Source: Kushneria sinocarnis
Lineage (GTDB): Bacteria > Pseudomonadota > Gammaproteobacteria > Pseudomonadales > Halomonadaceae
NCBI RefSeq assembly: GCF_003633775.1
Contig: NZ_RBIN01000006.1
Coordinates: 1-64,000, forward strand
Direction: 5' to 3'
DNA length: 64,000 nucleotides
Position numbers and translations under genes: made by a program
Part shown: one piece after another, positions 46,130-54,307 of the stretch
Numbering within the stretch: the stretch's first letter is position 1
How the letters are laid out: every line of letters begins with the position of its first letter
Notes under the pieces: model-generated
Database searches by the model: none
What the model saw: only the letters and a program-made list of their open reading frames with translations
Told to the model about the DNA's origin: nothing

Positions 46130-47197
46130 ATGGTCAAGCACATCGATATCCAGGGGACGCACCATGAGATCGGCGAAGCGCACGGTCAACAGGCGGCCAC
46201 GGAAATCGAGCGCAGTCTCGCGACCTATGAGCGCCTCTTCCGCGATCTTGCCGGTATCGAATGGGGAGATGCCCGCCATGAAGCCGAGCGCTTCAAGGCG
46301 GCCATCGAACATGTCTGTCCCGAACTGCTCGAAGAGATGGCCGGCATCGCCCATGGCGCCGGCATTGATCCGCTTGATGTGCTGGTGCTCAATGCCCGCA
46401 GCGAAATCGCCCTCACCCATGCCTCGGCAGAACAGCATGCAGCCACGCAGAGTGATGGCTGTTCGGCGCTCTCCCAGCGCCATTCACAGACCGGGGAACA
46501 GTGGCTGGCGCAGAACTGGGACTGGAAGGCCGAACAGCGCGATGCACTTGTGCGCATGACCGTGCGCGCCCCCGACAAACCCGCGATCCAGATGATCACC
46601 GAAGTCGGCATCATCGGCAAGATCGGCTTCAACGACAATGGTGTGGGGGTCTGTTTCAATGCCCTGCGCACTGCCATCTGCCGGCCCAAGCTGCCGATTC
46701 ACGTCATGCTGCGCCGGGTACTGGAAAGTGATGGCGTCGAACACGCGCTGGACATGATCGACGAGGTGGGCGTAGCCTCACCGGCGCACTTTCTGATCGC
46801 CGATGGCCTGGGCCACGCTGCCGGTGTCGAGGTTTCGCCAATGGGCGACAGTGCCATGACGCCGCGTCATGGCCGGTTGTGTCACACCAATCACCTGATT
46901 GCCAAACACCTGCCACCCGGACTGGAGGACTTCCCGCGCGAGGATTCAAGGACCCGCCTGACCCGACTGCGTGAGCTGGTGGCCGACACCGAGCCCTCGT
47001 TCGACACCCTGCGCTCGCATCTCGGCGACGAACAGGGTGCCCCCTCGGCCATCAACCGCCACGAGGATCCCGATCAGCCCGAGGGTGAACGCATGGAGAC
47101 GCTGTTTACCATCATCATGAACCTGAGCCATCAGCAGGCGCAGGTGAGCTTCGGCAAGCCTTCGGAGCATCCCGAAATCCTCGACATGCGCTTCTGA
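46130..47197 (+). CDS. C45-family autoproteolytic acyltransferase/hydrolase
   Basis: Ntn-hydrolase of the acyl-CoA:6-aminopenicillanate acyltransferase (C45) family, 355 residues. The GCS of SDGCSALSQR near residue 107 is the expected self-cleavage site: the new N-terminal Cys is the nucleophile. The following GEQWLAQNWDWK and ITEVGIIGKIGFNDNGVGVC match the family core. Substrates of stand-alone bacterial members are unknown; N-acyl amide hydrolysis is a fair guess. ATG 46130 has GAGGAGAGCGG upstream. No signal peptide. It is divergent from recB and convergent with an acyltransferase 3 gene. Confidence 0.85.
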   Translation: MVKHIDIQGTHHEIGEAHGQQAATEIERSLATYERLFRDLAGIEWGDARHEAERFKAAIEHVCPELLEEMAGIAHGAGIDPLDVLVLNARSEIALTHASAEQHAATQSDGCSALSQRHSQTGEQWLAQNWDWKAEQRDALVRMTVRAPDKPAIQMITEVGIIGKIGFNDNGVGVCFNALRTAICRPKLPIHVMLRRVLESDGVEHALDMIDEVGVASPAHFLIADGLGHAAGVEVSPMGDSAMTPRHGRLCHTNHLIAKHLPPGLEDFPREDSRTRLTRLRELVADTEPSFDTLRSHLGDEQGAPSAINRHEDPDQPEGERMETLFTIIMNLSHQQAQVSFGKPSEHPEILDMRF

Positions 47198-47270
47198 GCA
47201 GGTGCAGTTTCCATGACGCCATGCAGGCCGGCGGCGGCTTGCCGGGCTCGATGACGCAGCCAACGTCACT

Positions 47271-47298
47271 GCTCTCCGATCGAACGTGATCAGAGAGC
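47271..47298. terminator. imperfect hairpin between convergent genes
   Basis: GCTCTCCGATC / GATCAGAGAGC, ten of eleven pairs, 6-base loop, between the C45 hydrolase and the convergent acyltransferase. No T-run, weak case. Confidence 0.35.
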
Positions 47299-47317
47299 AG
47301 CAGGGGCCATGACCGGG

Positions 47318-48370
47318 CTAGCCGGTCGCCCGAGCCGGGGCTTTCGAGTCCTTCGAACGCGCCCCGGCAGGCATCAGGGCATTGGCAGTAAACAGCAGCG
47401 ACACCAGCCGACTGCGATTGTTGAGCCAGGCCAGTACTGCACTGACACCCAGCACCGTAGCGAAGTAGAAGGGAAATACCAGATCCGGGTTGCTGTCGAC
47501 AAAATGGGTCATGATGACCGGCGCCGCCCAGGTAAAGGGAAAGTGCACCAGAAACATCGCCAGCGAATTGCGACCGAACCACTGAAAGGGTCTGAGCAGT
47601 GGAATGATACGAGCCAACATGGTGATCTTGAGCAGCAGCGTGATCACGATAAAGGCCATCGCCATCTGCAGCAGATCATAACCGTATACGGTTTCGATCA
47701 CGCCTTCATGGACCAGCCAGGTCCAGAGACACATTACTGCCACGGGCAGCACCAGGCTCCATCCGGCACGCTCGATAAATCGCCTGAACGCATCCAGCCG
47801 GGCCCCCAGCAGCCCGCCGACCATGAAAAAGACCATGTAATAGCCGAATTTCGCAAAGCCGAAATAGTACATCGCCGTATATCCGCCCATGACCAGCGCA
47901 AGGCACAGCAGGCGATGCGTTTTAAGCAGGAAAAACGCCATCACGTAATAAACCAGGATGTAATAAATGAACCAGAGATGCATCATGGGATGCAGCAACA
48001 GCGATGACCAGAATTCCACGGGCGGTTTATCCAGATAATACGCCCGGAGCAGATAGAGCACGTAGCCGATCAATGACCAGATCACATAGGGATAAAGGAC
48101 ATTGATCGCCTTGCCGCGAAAATAGCGCTGACCTCCCTTGGCCATTGAACTGGCCACCAGCAGACCGGAGAGAAACATCAGCGCCGGCATCCTGAAAGGC
48201 GTCATTATGGCGTTGAACTGCAGGAACGCCGGGGAAAGCTCGGGAAACTTGATGGACATGGAGTCTGCACTGTGCAGATACACCACCATGACGATCGCGA
48301 TACCGCGGAGCGCATCCATCCACTCAAAGCGACCGCTGCTGACGCGCGTGGCATTGCTGGACATGGGCAT
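47318..48370 (-). CDS. acyltransferase 3 family membrane protein
   Basis: A 350-residue inner-membrane acyltransferase (Acyl_transf_3) with about ten spans. The N-terminus has the family motif WMDALRGIAIVMVVYLHSAD with the catalytic His, and an Arg-containing FRMPALMFLSGLL segment. Such proteins acylate surface sugars, exopolysaccharides or small molecules; the acceptor is not known. The coding sequence is somewhat less GC-rich than neighbours and the upstream region is AT-rich, which may indicate horizontal transfer. Start at ATG 48370 or 48364; neither has a clear Shine-Dalgarno. Confidence 0.85.
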   Translation of the reverse strand: MPMSSNATRVSSGRFEWMDALRGIAIVMVVYLHSADSMSIKFPELSPAFLQFNAIMTPFRMPALMFLSGLLVASSMAKGGQRYFRGKAINVLYPYVIWSLIGYVLYLLRAYYLDKPPVEFWSSLLLHPMMHLWFIYYILVYYVMAFFLLKTHRLLCLALVMGGYTAMYYFGFAKFGYYMVFFMVGGLLGARLDAFRRFIERAGWSLVLPVAVMCLWTWLVHEGVIETVYGYDLLQMAMAFIVITLLLKITMLARIIPLLRPFQWFGRNSLAMFLVHFPFTWAAPVIMTHFVDSNPDLVFPFYFATVLGVSAVLAWLNNRSRLVSLLFTANALMPAGARSKDSKAPARATG

Positions 48371-48717
48371 TATCCATTTTGGGCTTGGGGATAAACGAAC
48401 CGCAGACCCTATTGATTATTACACCCGCCATGCTGTGCCGATATGCCCCGAACTGTATTATTTTGTATTCCCGAAGAAAATATTCATTGTTTTTCATTAC
48501 TCCTTAAGAGCAAAGGACCATGAAAAAGATCATTAACAGGAGGAAAGAATCAGGAAAGAAACCAGCCAAATAACAATATCAATTAATACCTGCAGCGCGT
48601 AATTTAACCCGAAAGGTCACCATGATCGGATGGTGACCCATTACCCTGCTCATACAAACGCCTGAGTACTGCGTAATGAATCCCGTCTCCTCCCAACTGC
48701 CATGCGGGTGGTAGCCC
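48371..48717. other. AT-rich intergenic region with a possible micro-ORF
   Basis: This 347-base stretch is far richer in A and T than the rest of the window (TTATTTTGTATTC, AAAATATTCATTG, ATTAATACC). The only coding candidate is ATG 48520, which reads 17 codons, MKKIINRRKESGKKPAK, after an AAAGGACC Shine-Dalgarno-like sequence. This is a basic peptide of unknown relevance. No other gene, RNA gene or repeat was recognised. It contains the acyltransferase promoter on the minus strand. Confidence 0.35.
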
Positions 48718-49323
48718 TCAACGCGACTCGGCTGCCAGTGCCTGCTCCACCAGTGCCCGGGGTCGCCCGGTCATTGCAATTTCGGCAGCCAGCTGGTGGC
48801 CCTGCTCGGACATCTTGCGCCAGGTCCGCCTGAGTATGGTCACTACCCGTTCATCCTCGTGCTTGGCGGCAAAGGCCTCGAATTCATACTGCAGGAAAAC
48901 GAGACAGGCCGTATCCTCCAGCGCCCGAGTATCGGCATCATGACGCAGATCCTCCTTGCGTACCAGTGCCGCCACCCGCTCGGCAGTGTCGCGTTCGTAG
49001 CCGCACTCCAGCAGCACGTCACGTGCCAGACCGGCCTGACGCTGCTTGAGTTCGGTACGCCAGGCATGATAACCGGGACGATCCATGGGATAGCCATTAC
49101 GCGGGATTTCCCAGCGCCGCAGATGCTGGGCACGGATTGCCAGGCGCAGGTAGTCCGGGGCATCAGGCCGTACCCGCTCCAGCCAGGCACTCATGCGGCG
49201 GGCATAGAGCAGTTCATGGGGGACCGGCTCCCCCTGTTCGTCCTCGACGGTTCGGGGATCATCAGCATGCTCGCGATCCAGCCGATCCATTGCAGTGCGA
49301 AAACGGTCATCATTATCGATCAT
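48718..49323 (-). CDS. DUF4202 family protein
   Basis: A 201-residue protein matching DUF4202: AIRAQHLRRWEIPRNGYPMDRPGYHAWR, with its conserved His-Leu-x2-Trp and Tyr-Pro, and VRKEDLRHDADTRALEDTACLVFLQ. The conserved His and Asp residues on helices resemble an HD-domain arrangement, so metal-dependent phosphohydrolase activity is conceivable, though this is inference. No signal or membrane span. It is a single gene divergent from the glutamate-synthase-like gene. Confidence 0.8.
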   Translation of the reverse strand: MIDNDDRFRTAMDRLDREHADDPRTVEDEQGEPVPHELLYARRMSAWLERVRPDAPDYLRLAIRAQHLRRWEIPRNGYPMDRPGYHAWRTELKQRQAGLARDVLLECGYERDTAERVAALVRKEDLRHDADTRALEDTACLVFLQYEFEAFAAKHEDERVVTILRRTWRKMSEQGHQLAAEIAMTGRPRALVEQALAAESR

Positions 49324-49502
49324 GGCTGCATGATTTCCCTTTGTTATCGTTCCTCGTCAGGCGGCATGTTCTCATGCCTGCTACCAGGCGCCAATCGCCC
49401 TCGGGACAGTACGCACGCTTGCAGCACATGTGCTGCCGGTTACAACTGCAGAGCTGCCTGATTCATGCATCGGCATTCGTATCATCATGGCAACGAGGTG
49501 AC

Positions 49503-51083
49503 ATGTACCGCCAACTCTTCTATTTCCTGACCCCCGCGACACTGGCACTGATTGCAGTGCTGGCCATATTCTGGCTACCGGCGCTCTGGCTGCTGATCAT
49601 CTGGTTCCCGCTGGCCATGGTCGGACTGCATGATCTGCGCTGTCAGACCAACGTGCTCAACAACTACCCGGTGCTTGGCCATCTACGCTACATGCTGGAG
49701 TTCGTGCGTCCCGAACTGCGCCAGTACTTCTTCGAATCCGAAACCAGCGGTCGGCCCTTCTCGCGCGAAAAGCGCAATCTGATCAATGCTCGCGCCGACG
49801 GCGGCTCGGACACCTCGCCCTTCGGCACCATCCGCGATGTCGAGGCGCCCGGTTACAACTTTTCGGGCCACGCCATCCAGCCCGGCGAGGTCCCCGATGA
49901 GGATCGCCGTATCCTGGTCGGCGGGCCCCAGTGCCGTCGCCCCTACCATGCTTCAAGGCTCAACATCTCGGCCATGAGCTTCGGCTCCCTTTCCGGCACT
50001 GCCGTTGAAGCAATGAATCAGGGCGCCCGGATGGGCGGTTTTGCGCACGATACCGGCGAAGGCGCGATCAGCCCCTACCACGAAAAGCATGGCGGCGATC
50101 TGATCTGGGAGCTGGGTACCGCCTATTTCGGCTGTCGCACCAGGGAGGGACGCTTCGACCCGGAGACCTTTCGCGACAAGGCCCGCGGCGCTCAGGTCAG
50201 GATGATCGAGATCAAGATCTCCCAGGGGGCCAAACCCAGTCATGGTGGCCTGTTGCCGGCGGCGAAGGTCAACAAGGAGATTGCCGAAACCCGACAGATC
50301 GAGGCCGGTCAGTCCTGCCCCTCACCGGCCTCGCACCCCGAGTTCTCCACTCCGCGGGAGCTGCTTGATTTCGTCGCCCGCCTGCGCGAGCTCTCCGATG
50401 GCAAGCCGGTCGGCATCAAGCTCTGCATCGGCAAGCGCAGCGAATTTCTGAGTATCTGCCGCGCCATGGCGGAAACCGGCATCTGGGTCGATTTCATTAC
50501 CGTTGACGGCGCCGAAGGCGGCACCGGTGCAGCCCCGGAGGAGTTCTCCGACAGCCTCGGCGCCTACATCGATGAAGCCCTGCCGTTCGTGGACAACGCT
50601 CTGCGCGGCGTGGGTCTGCGCGAGCATATCCGCATCATTGCCAGCGGCAAGGTCGCGCTCGGCTACGACATGGTGGTCAAGACTGCGCTGGGCGCCGACA
50701 TGTGCAATGCAGCGCGGGCCTTCATGTTCGCGGTCGGCTGCATTCAGGCGCGGCGCTGTCATACCAACCGCTGCCCCACCGGCGTTACCACCCAGGACCC
50801 CAAACGCGCCCGGGCCATTCATGTCCCGACCAAGGCCGAACGCGTCAGGCAGTATCACAACGCCACGCTCGACTCCTTCGCGGCCCTGACCGGTGCCATG
50901 GGGCTCTCCCGCTTCGACGAGCTGAGCGCCGATCACATTCAGCACCGCAGCGCGTACGCGCCCTCCCAGCCGGCCAGTCATTTCAGCTGGCCCGAGCTGG
51001 GCAGGCGCCAGCTGCTCGACGACGACACACTCCCCGAACCGTGGCAGGCCACCTGGCAGCACGCACACGTGGATCGATTCTGA
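49503..51083 (+). CDS. FMN-binding glutamate synthase-like protein, membrane-anchored
   Basis: A 526-residue protein with the GltB-type FMN barrel (Glu_synthase domain) but no glutaminase or FAD subunit. Two hydrophobic segments at residues 6-42 (LALIAVLAIFWLPALWLLII) anchor it to the membrane. ISAMSFGSLSGTAVEAMNQG, IEIKISQGAKPSHGGLLP and DGAEGGTGAAPEEF match the FMN/2-oxoglutarate site; GCIQARRCHTNRCPTG supplies three Cys for an Fe-S cluster. Similar stand-alone proteins are common in proteobacteria, of unknown reaction, not proven glutamate synthases. ATG 49503 has GAGGTG directly upstream. Confidence 0.87.
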   Translation: MYRQLFYFLTPATLALIAVLAIFWLPALWLLIIWFPLAMVGLHDLRCQTNVLNNYPVLGHLRYMLEFVRPELRQYFFESETSGRPFSREKRNLINARADGGSDTSPFGTIRDVEAPGYNFSGHAIQPGEVPDEDRRILVGGPQCRRPYHASRLNISAMSFGSLSGTAVEAMNQGARMGGFAHDTGEGAISPYHEKHGGDLIWELGTAYFGCRTREGRFDPETFRDKARGAQVRMIEIKISQGAKPSHGGLLPAAKVNKEIAETRQIEAGQSCPSPASHPEFSTPRELLDFVARLRELSDGKPVGIKLCIGKRSEFLSICRAMAETGIWVDFITVDGAEGGTGAAPEEFSDSLGAYIDEALPFVDNALRGVGLREHIRIIASGKVALGYDMVVKTALGADMCNAARAFMFAVGCIQARRCHTNRCPTGVTTQDPKRARAIHVPTKAERVRQYHNATLDSFAALTGAMGLSRFDELSADHIQHRSAYAPSQPASHFSWPELGRRQLLDDDTLPEPWQATWQHAHVDRF

Positions 51084-51115
51084 AAAGCGGCCCGCTCGCC
51101 CTCGTCGGCAAACGG

Positions 51116-51146
51116 ATCGCCCCGCCGGCATGACCGACGGGGCGAT
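51116..51146 (+). terminator. hairpin after the glutamate-synthase-like gene
   Basis: A 9-bp stem ATCGCCCCG / CGGGGCGAT with a 13-base loop that can pair further (CCGG). No T-run; about 33 bases after the stop. Confidence 0.45.
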
Positions 51147-51235
51147 TGCAGCGCAGGAAAGCCCACGCAAGCGCACCTTGCTGCGCCCTCGCGAAAGACA
51201 GCCCCCTACCGAGCCAGGCCCTGTTGTCCGGTTGC

Positions 51236-52357
51236 TCAGCCCCAGATCTCGTCGGCCAGCTCGACGATCATGGCAAGCTTGGCCCACTGCTGCTCTTCGG
51301 TCAGCAGATTGCCCTCCTCGGTGGAGGCAAAACCGCACTGCGGGCTCAGACAGAGCTGCTCCATCGGCACATGGTGAGCGGCTTCCTCAAAGCGATGCCG
51401 GATATCGGCCTTCGACTCCAGCTCCCCGGTCTTGGTGGTCACCAGACCCAGCACGACCTGCTGATGGCCCCGTGGCAGGAAACGCAGCGGCTCGAAGCCC
51501 CCCGCCCGATCACTGTCATATTCGAGAAAGAAGGCATCGACATTGACACCGCCCAGCAGGGTTTCGGCGACCGGCTCGTAGCCCCCCTCGCTGATCCAGG
51601 TGGAGCGGAAATTGCCCCGGCAGACATGCAGACTGACATGCAGATCCTCGGGGCGATCACGCAGCGCCCGGTTGAGCACCGCCGCATAGCGATACTGCAG
51701 CTGCTCTGGCTGCTCTTCGCCACGCTGGCGTGCCGCCTCCAGCTCCTTTTCGGAGCAGAGATAGGCCCACACCGTGTCATCCAGCTGAAGATAGCGACAG
51801 CCGGCCGCATGAAAGGCGTGAATGGCCTGTCGCCAGGCCTCGGCCAGATCCTCGAAGAAGGCATCCATGTCCGGATAGACGTCGCGACTGATCTGCTCCC
51901 GCCCGACCCTGAAGTGCAGCACACTGGGGCTGGGGATGGTCATCTTGGCGACCGACTGCTGCGCCACCTCATCCAGAAAGCGGAAGTCGTTCAGCATCGT
52001 ATGCTCGGGATTGAAACGCACCCGATCGACCACCCGGATCCCCCGGGAGGGGGTCTGACGCCCCTGAAACTGGATGCCCTGTTCGGGGGTATAGCCTTCC
52101 ACACCGTGGAGCTGTTCAAGGAAATCGAAGTGCCACCAGGCACGCCGGAACTCACCATCGGTTACCGCTTTCAGCCCGAGGGACTCCTGACGCGCCACCA
52201 CACGGCGAATCTCGTCGTTCTCCACCTGACGCAGCTGCTCGGCACTGATCTCGTGTACATGGTGCTGCTGCCGAGCGGACTTGATGGCCTCGCTGCGCAG
52301 CAGGCTGCCGACCATGTCGGCGCGAAACGGGGGACGCGGCTGTTCGGATCGACTCAT
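51236..52357 (-). CDS. cobalamin-independent methionine synthase-like protein (MetE C-terminal domain)
   Basis: A 373-residue single-domain protein of the MetE C-terminal/YxjG-YxjH type. It carries DMVGSLLRSEAI, AVTDGEFRRAWWHFDFLE, YLQLDDTVWAYL and a zinc site with HVCRGN and LSPQCGFAS (His-x-Cys and a late Cys). The N-terminal domain of full MetE that helps bind folate is absent, so the methyl donor is uncertain; related proteins use other methylated compounds. ATG 52357 has AGAGATG context. A perfect 9-bp dyad lies 55 bases upstream, a likely operator. Confidence 0.85.
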   Translation of the reverse strand: MSRSEQPRPPFRADMVGSLLRSEAIKSARQQHHVHEISAEQLRQVENDEIRRVVARQESLGLKAVTDGEFRRAWWHFDFLEQLHGVEGYTPEQGIQFQGRQTPSRGIRVVDRVRFNPEHTMLNDFRFLDEVAQQSVAKMTIPSPSVLHFRVGREQISRDVYPDMDAFFEDLAEAWRQAIHAFHAAGCRYLQLDDTVWAYLCSEKELEAARQRGEEQPEQLQYRYAAVLNRALRDRPEDLHVSLHVCRGNFRSTWISEGGYEPVAETLLGGVNVDAFFLEYDSDRAGGFEPLRFLPRGHQQVVLGLVTTKTGELESKADIRHRFEEAAHHVPMEQLCLSPQCGFASTEEGNLLTEEQQWAKLAMIVELADEIWG

Positions 52358-52411
52358 CTCTCTGCTCCATTAGCGTTCATCGCAATTGGTGCATATTCTG
52401 AAGCGACCTTT

Positions 52412-52440
52412 TGTTGAGTGCCATCGATTCACACTCAACA
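52412..52440. promoter_or_regulatory. 9-bp dyad upstream of the MetE-like gene
   Basis: TGTTGAGTG and CACTCAACA, perfect arms separated by 11 bases, 55-83 bases before the MetE-like start. It is not followed by T on the minus strand, so an operator is more likely than a terminator. It does not match MetR or MetJ consensus. Confidence 0.45.
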
Positions 52441-52456
52441 TCAACATGCACATGAT

Positions 52457-52783
52457 TCATGAAGATGGCGCCTCACTGTCCGCCTCGGCACCCGGCGGAT
52501 GACCGTACTTGGCCTCGAACTGTTCGATCATCTCCTGACAGCTGTCGCGGCGATGGTGCTCCACTGCTGTCGCAGCCTCCTCTCCGGTCTGCTGCTGACA
52601 CTGGCGGATCGACTGCAGCTCGTTGGCCTTCTGCTCATCCGTGCGATGGGTGGTCATGTAGGCAATGATGATGCCGTAGACCACTGCAATGAACAGCACC
52701 GCGCCCAGCATCAGCCCCAGGCACCCCTTCCTGCTTGCTCGCCGGTCACCGTGACCGGATGCCTGCCGTCGATCAGTGCCCAA
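52457..52783 (-). CDS. small single-span membrane protein, unknown function
   Basis: A 108-residue protein starting at TTG 52783, with GAAGGGAAG as a plausible Shine-Dalgarno. A short basic N-terminus (RASRKGCLGL) precedes one membrane span at about 23-44 (MLGAVLFIAVVYGIIIAYM), and the rest is a polar, helical domain rich in Gln and Glu with two Cys (IRQCQQQ, DSCQEM). The topology suggests N-in with a periplasmic tail, where the Cys pair might form a disulfide. An in-frame ATG at 52711 is an alternative. The family is not recognised. Confidence 0.6.
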   Translation of the reverse strand: MGTDRRQASGHGDRRASRKGCLGLMLGAVLFIAVVYGIIIAYMTTHRTDEQKANELQSIRQCQQQTGEEAATAVEHHRRDSCQEMIEQFEAKYGHPPGAEADSEAPSS

Positions 52784-52993
52784 TGCGAATGCTTCCCTTC
52801 AGCCCGCCTGCCCGTCGTTCGATCATCACGCCTCCAGTCCGATCACTTTCGCCCGCATTGTGGCCATTCGGATGGGCCACGCCTACTGGTTTCTGCTGAT
52901 TGACGCGATCAACTTCCCCGACCGGGACATCGCTCGGGCAAGCGCTCGGTACGCCTGCGAACGGGGACCACGTGCCGGCCATGATGGCACCCC

Positions 52994-54235
52994 TCAGTGC
53001 TCGGCAGCGGTACGTTCGCTACCCGTGGACTCCGCCTCGGCAGCTCTCGGGCGACGACTGCGCTGATAGAGTACGAGACAGAGCGTCCCGCCCGCCATCG
53101 CCGCCAGCGCAGCAAAGAGAAAGATCGCCGGATAGCCGAAATGACCGGCAATGACGCCGGCCAGCGGTCCGGTCGCCCCCACGGCCGCATCGAGAAAGAC
53201 CGAATAGGCTCCCAGTGCCGCACTGCGGCTGGCCGCATCGATGCGATTGACCGCTACCACGCCGAGCGCCGGAAAGATCAGCGAGACGCCCAGTCCGGTC
53301 AGGGCCGCGCCCCCCATTGCCATCACCGGCGAGGCAGCCAGCCACAGCAGCAGCAGGCCCAGCGACTCGACGCAGAAACATGCCAGTGCCACGGGATAAC
53401 CGCCGAAGCGGCCAATGCTCCCGGCAAAGAGCAATCGGGCAATGATGAAGGCCGCCCCGAAGATCGCCAGCCCCCAGGCCGCATGAGCCCACTGCTCGGC
53501 GGCAAAATAGAGCGTAATGAAGGTGGCGATCACGCCGTAGCCGATCGAACTCAGCGCCAGTCCCATGCCGAACGGAGCCACCCGACCGAAGACCCGGGAA
53601 AACGGCATGCGCTTGCCGGCAATCACCGGCGATGCCGGACGCCGCCAAGCCATCGCCAGCGAGGTCAGTGCCAGCAGGGCGATGGCGACGCCGACACTGC
53701 CGACGCCGCCCAGTTCGACTATCAGGGCGCCCAGCGGGGCACCGATCGCCAGTGCCCCGAAACCGGCAATGCCGTTCCACGAGATCACCCGGCTCATGTG
53801 GGTCGGCCCGACCAGCCCGATCCCCCAGCTCAGCGAGCCGGTGCCGATCATGCCCTGAGCGACACCCAGAATCAGGCGACTGAGCATCAGGATCAGCAGG
53901 CTGAGCAGTGGCTGCGCCTGCAGCAGCACGGCCAGCAGTACCAGCAACCCGTTGCCGGCACAGCCGGCCATGCCGGCCATCACGATCCGCTTGGCGCCCA
54001 GTCGATCGGCCAGCTGGCCGGCAAACGGCCGCGACAGCAGCGTCGCCACGAACTGGGAACTGATCACCACGCCCACCGTCACCGCGCTGAAGCCCTGCTC
54101 CCCGGCCAGCCAGGGCGGCAGCACCGTCAGTGTCATGCCGATACAGAGCATGCTGACAAAGGTGGAACTGACGATGGCGACAATCTGCAGCTTGAGCCTC
54201 AGCGAGGCCCGGGAAGCGTCGGACTCAGTGGACAT
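52994..54235 (-). CDS. MFS transporter (YfcJ/YhhS-like)
   Basis: A 413-residue major facilitator with twelve predicted spans. The loop 2-3 motif appears as GQLADRLGAKRIVMAG, and the order of membrane segments matches the arabinose-exporter-like YfcJ/YhhS group. C-terminal tail is basic then acidic (RRPRAAEAESTGSER). Substrate unknown; probably a drug or sugar exporter. ATG 54235 (MSTESDAS) is preferred over GTG 54244. Single gene, same strand as the glycosylase upstream. Confidence 0.88.
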   Translation of the reverse strand: MSTESDASRASLRLKLQIVAIVSSTFVSMLCIGMTLTVLPPWLAGEQGFSAVTVGVVISSQFVATLLSRPFAGQLADRLGAKRIVMAGMAGCAGNGLLVLLAVLLQAQPLLSLLILMLSRLILGVAQGMIGTGSLSWGIGLVGPTHMSRVISWNGIAGFGALAIGAPLGALIVELGGVGSVGVAIALLALTSLAMAWRRPASPVIAGKRMPFSRVFGRVAPFGMGLALSSIGYGVIATFITLYFAAEQWAHAAWGLAIFGAAFIIARLLFAGSIGRFGGYPVALACFCVESLGLLLLWLAASPVMAMGGAALTGLGVSLIFPALGVVAVNRIDAASRSAALGAYSVFLDAAVGATGPLAGVIAGHFGYPAIFLFAALAAMAGGTLCLVLYQRSRRPRAAEAESTGSERTAAEH

Positions 54236-54307
54236 GGCAACCACGACTGAAGGAAGTGAGCATATACATCATACAACTGTAACAGAGTGCCCCGGGTGCC
54301 GCGCCCT

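Noticed and set aside
54236-54307. Third copy of the TGTAC dyad upstream of the MFS gene (CATATACATCATACAACTG)
   Set aside because: It has a TATACA string but no second half at the 7-base spacing, so it does not match the cluster dyads.
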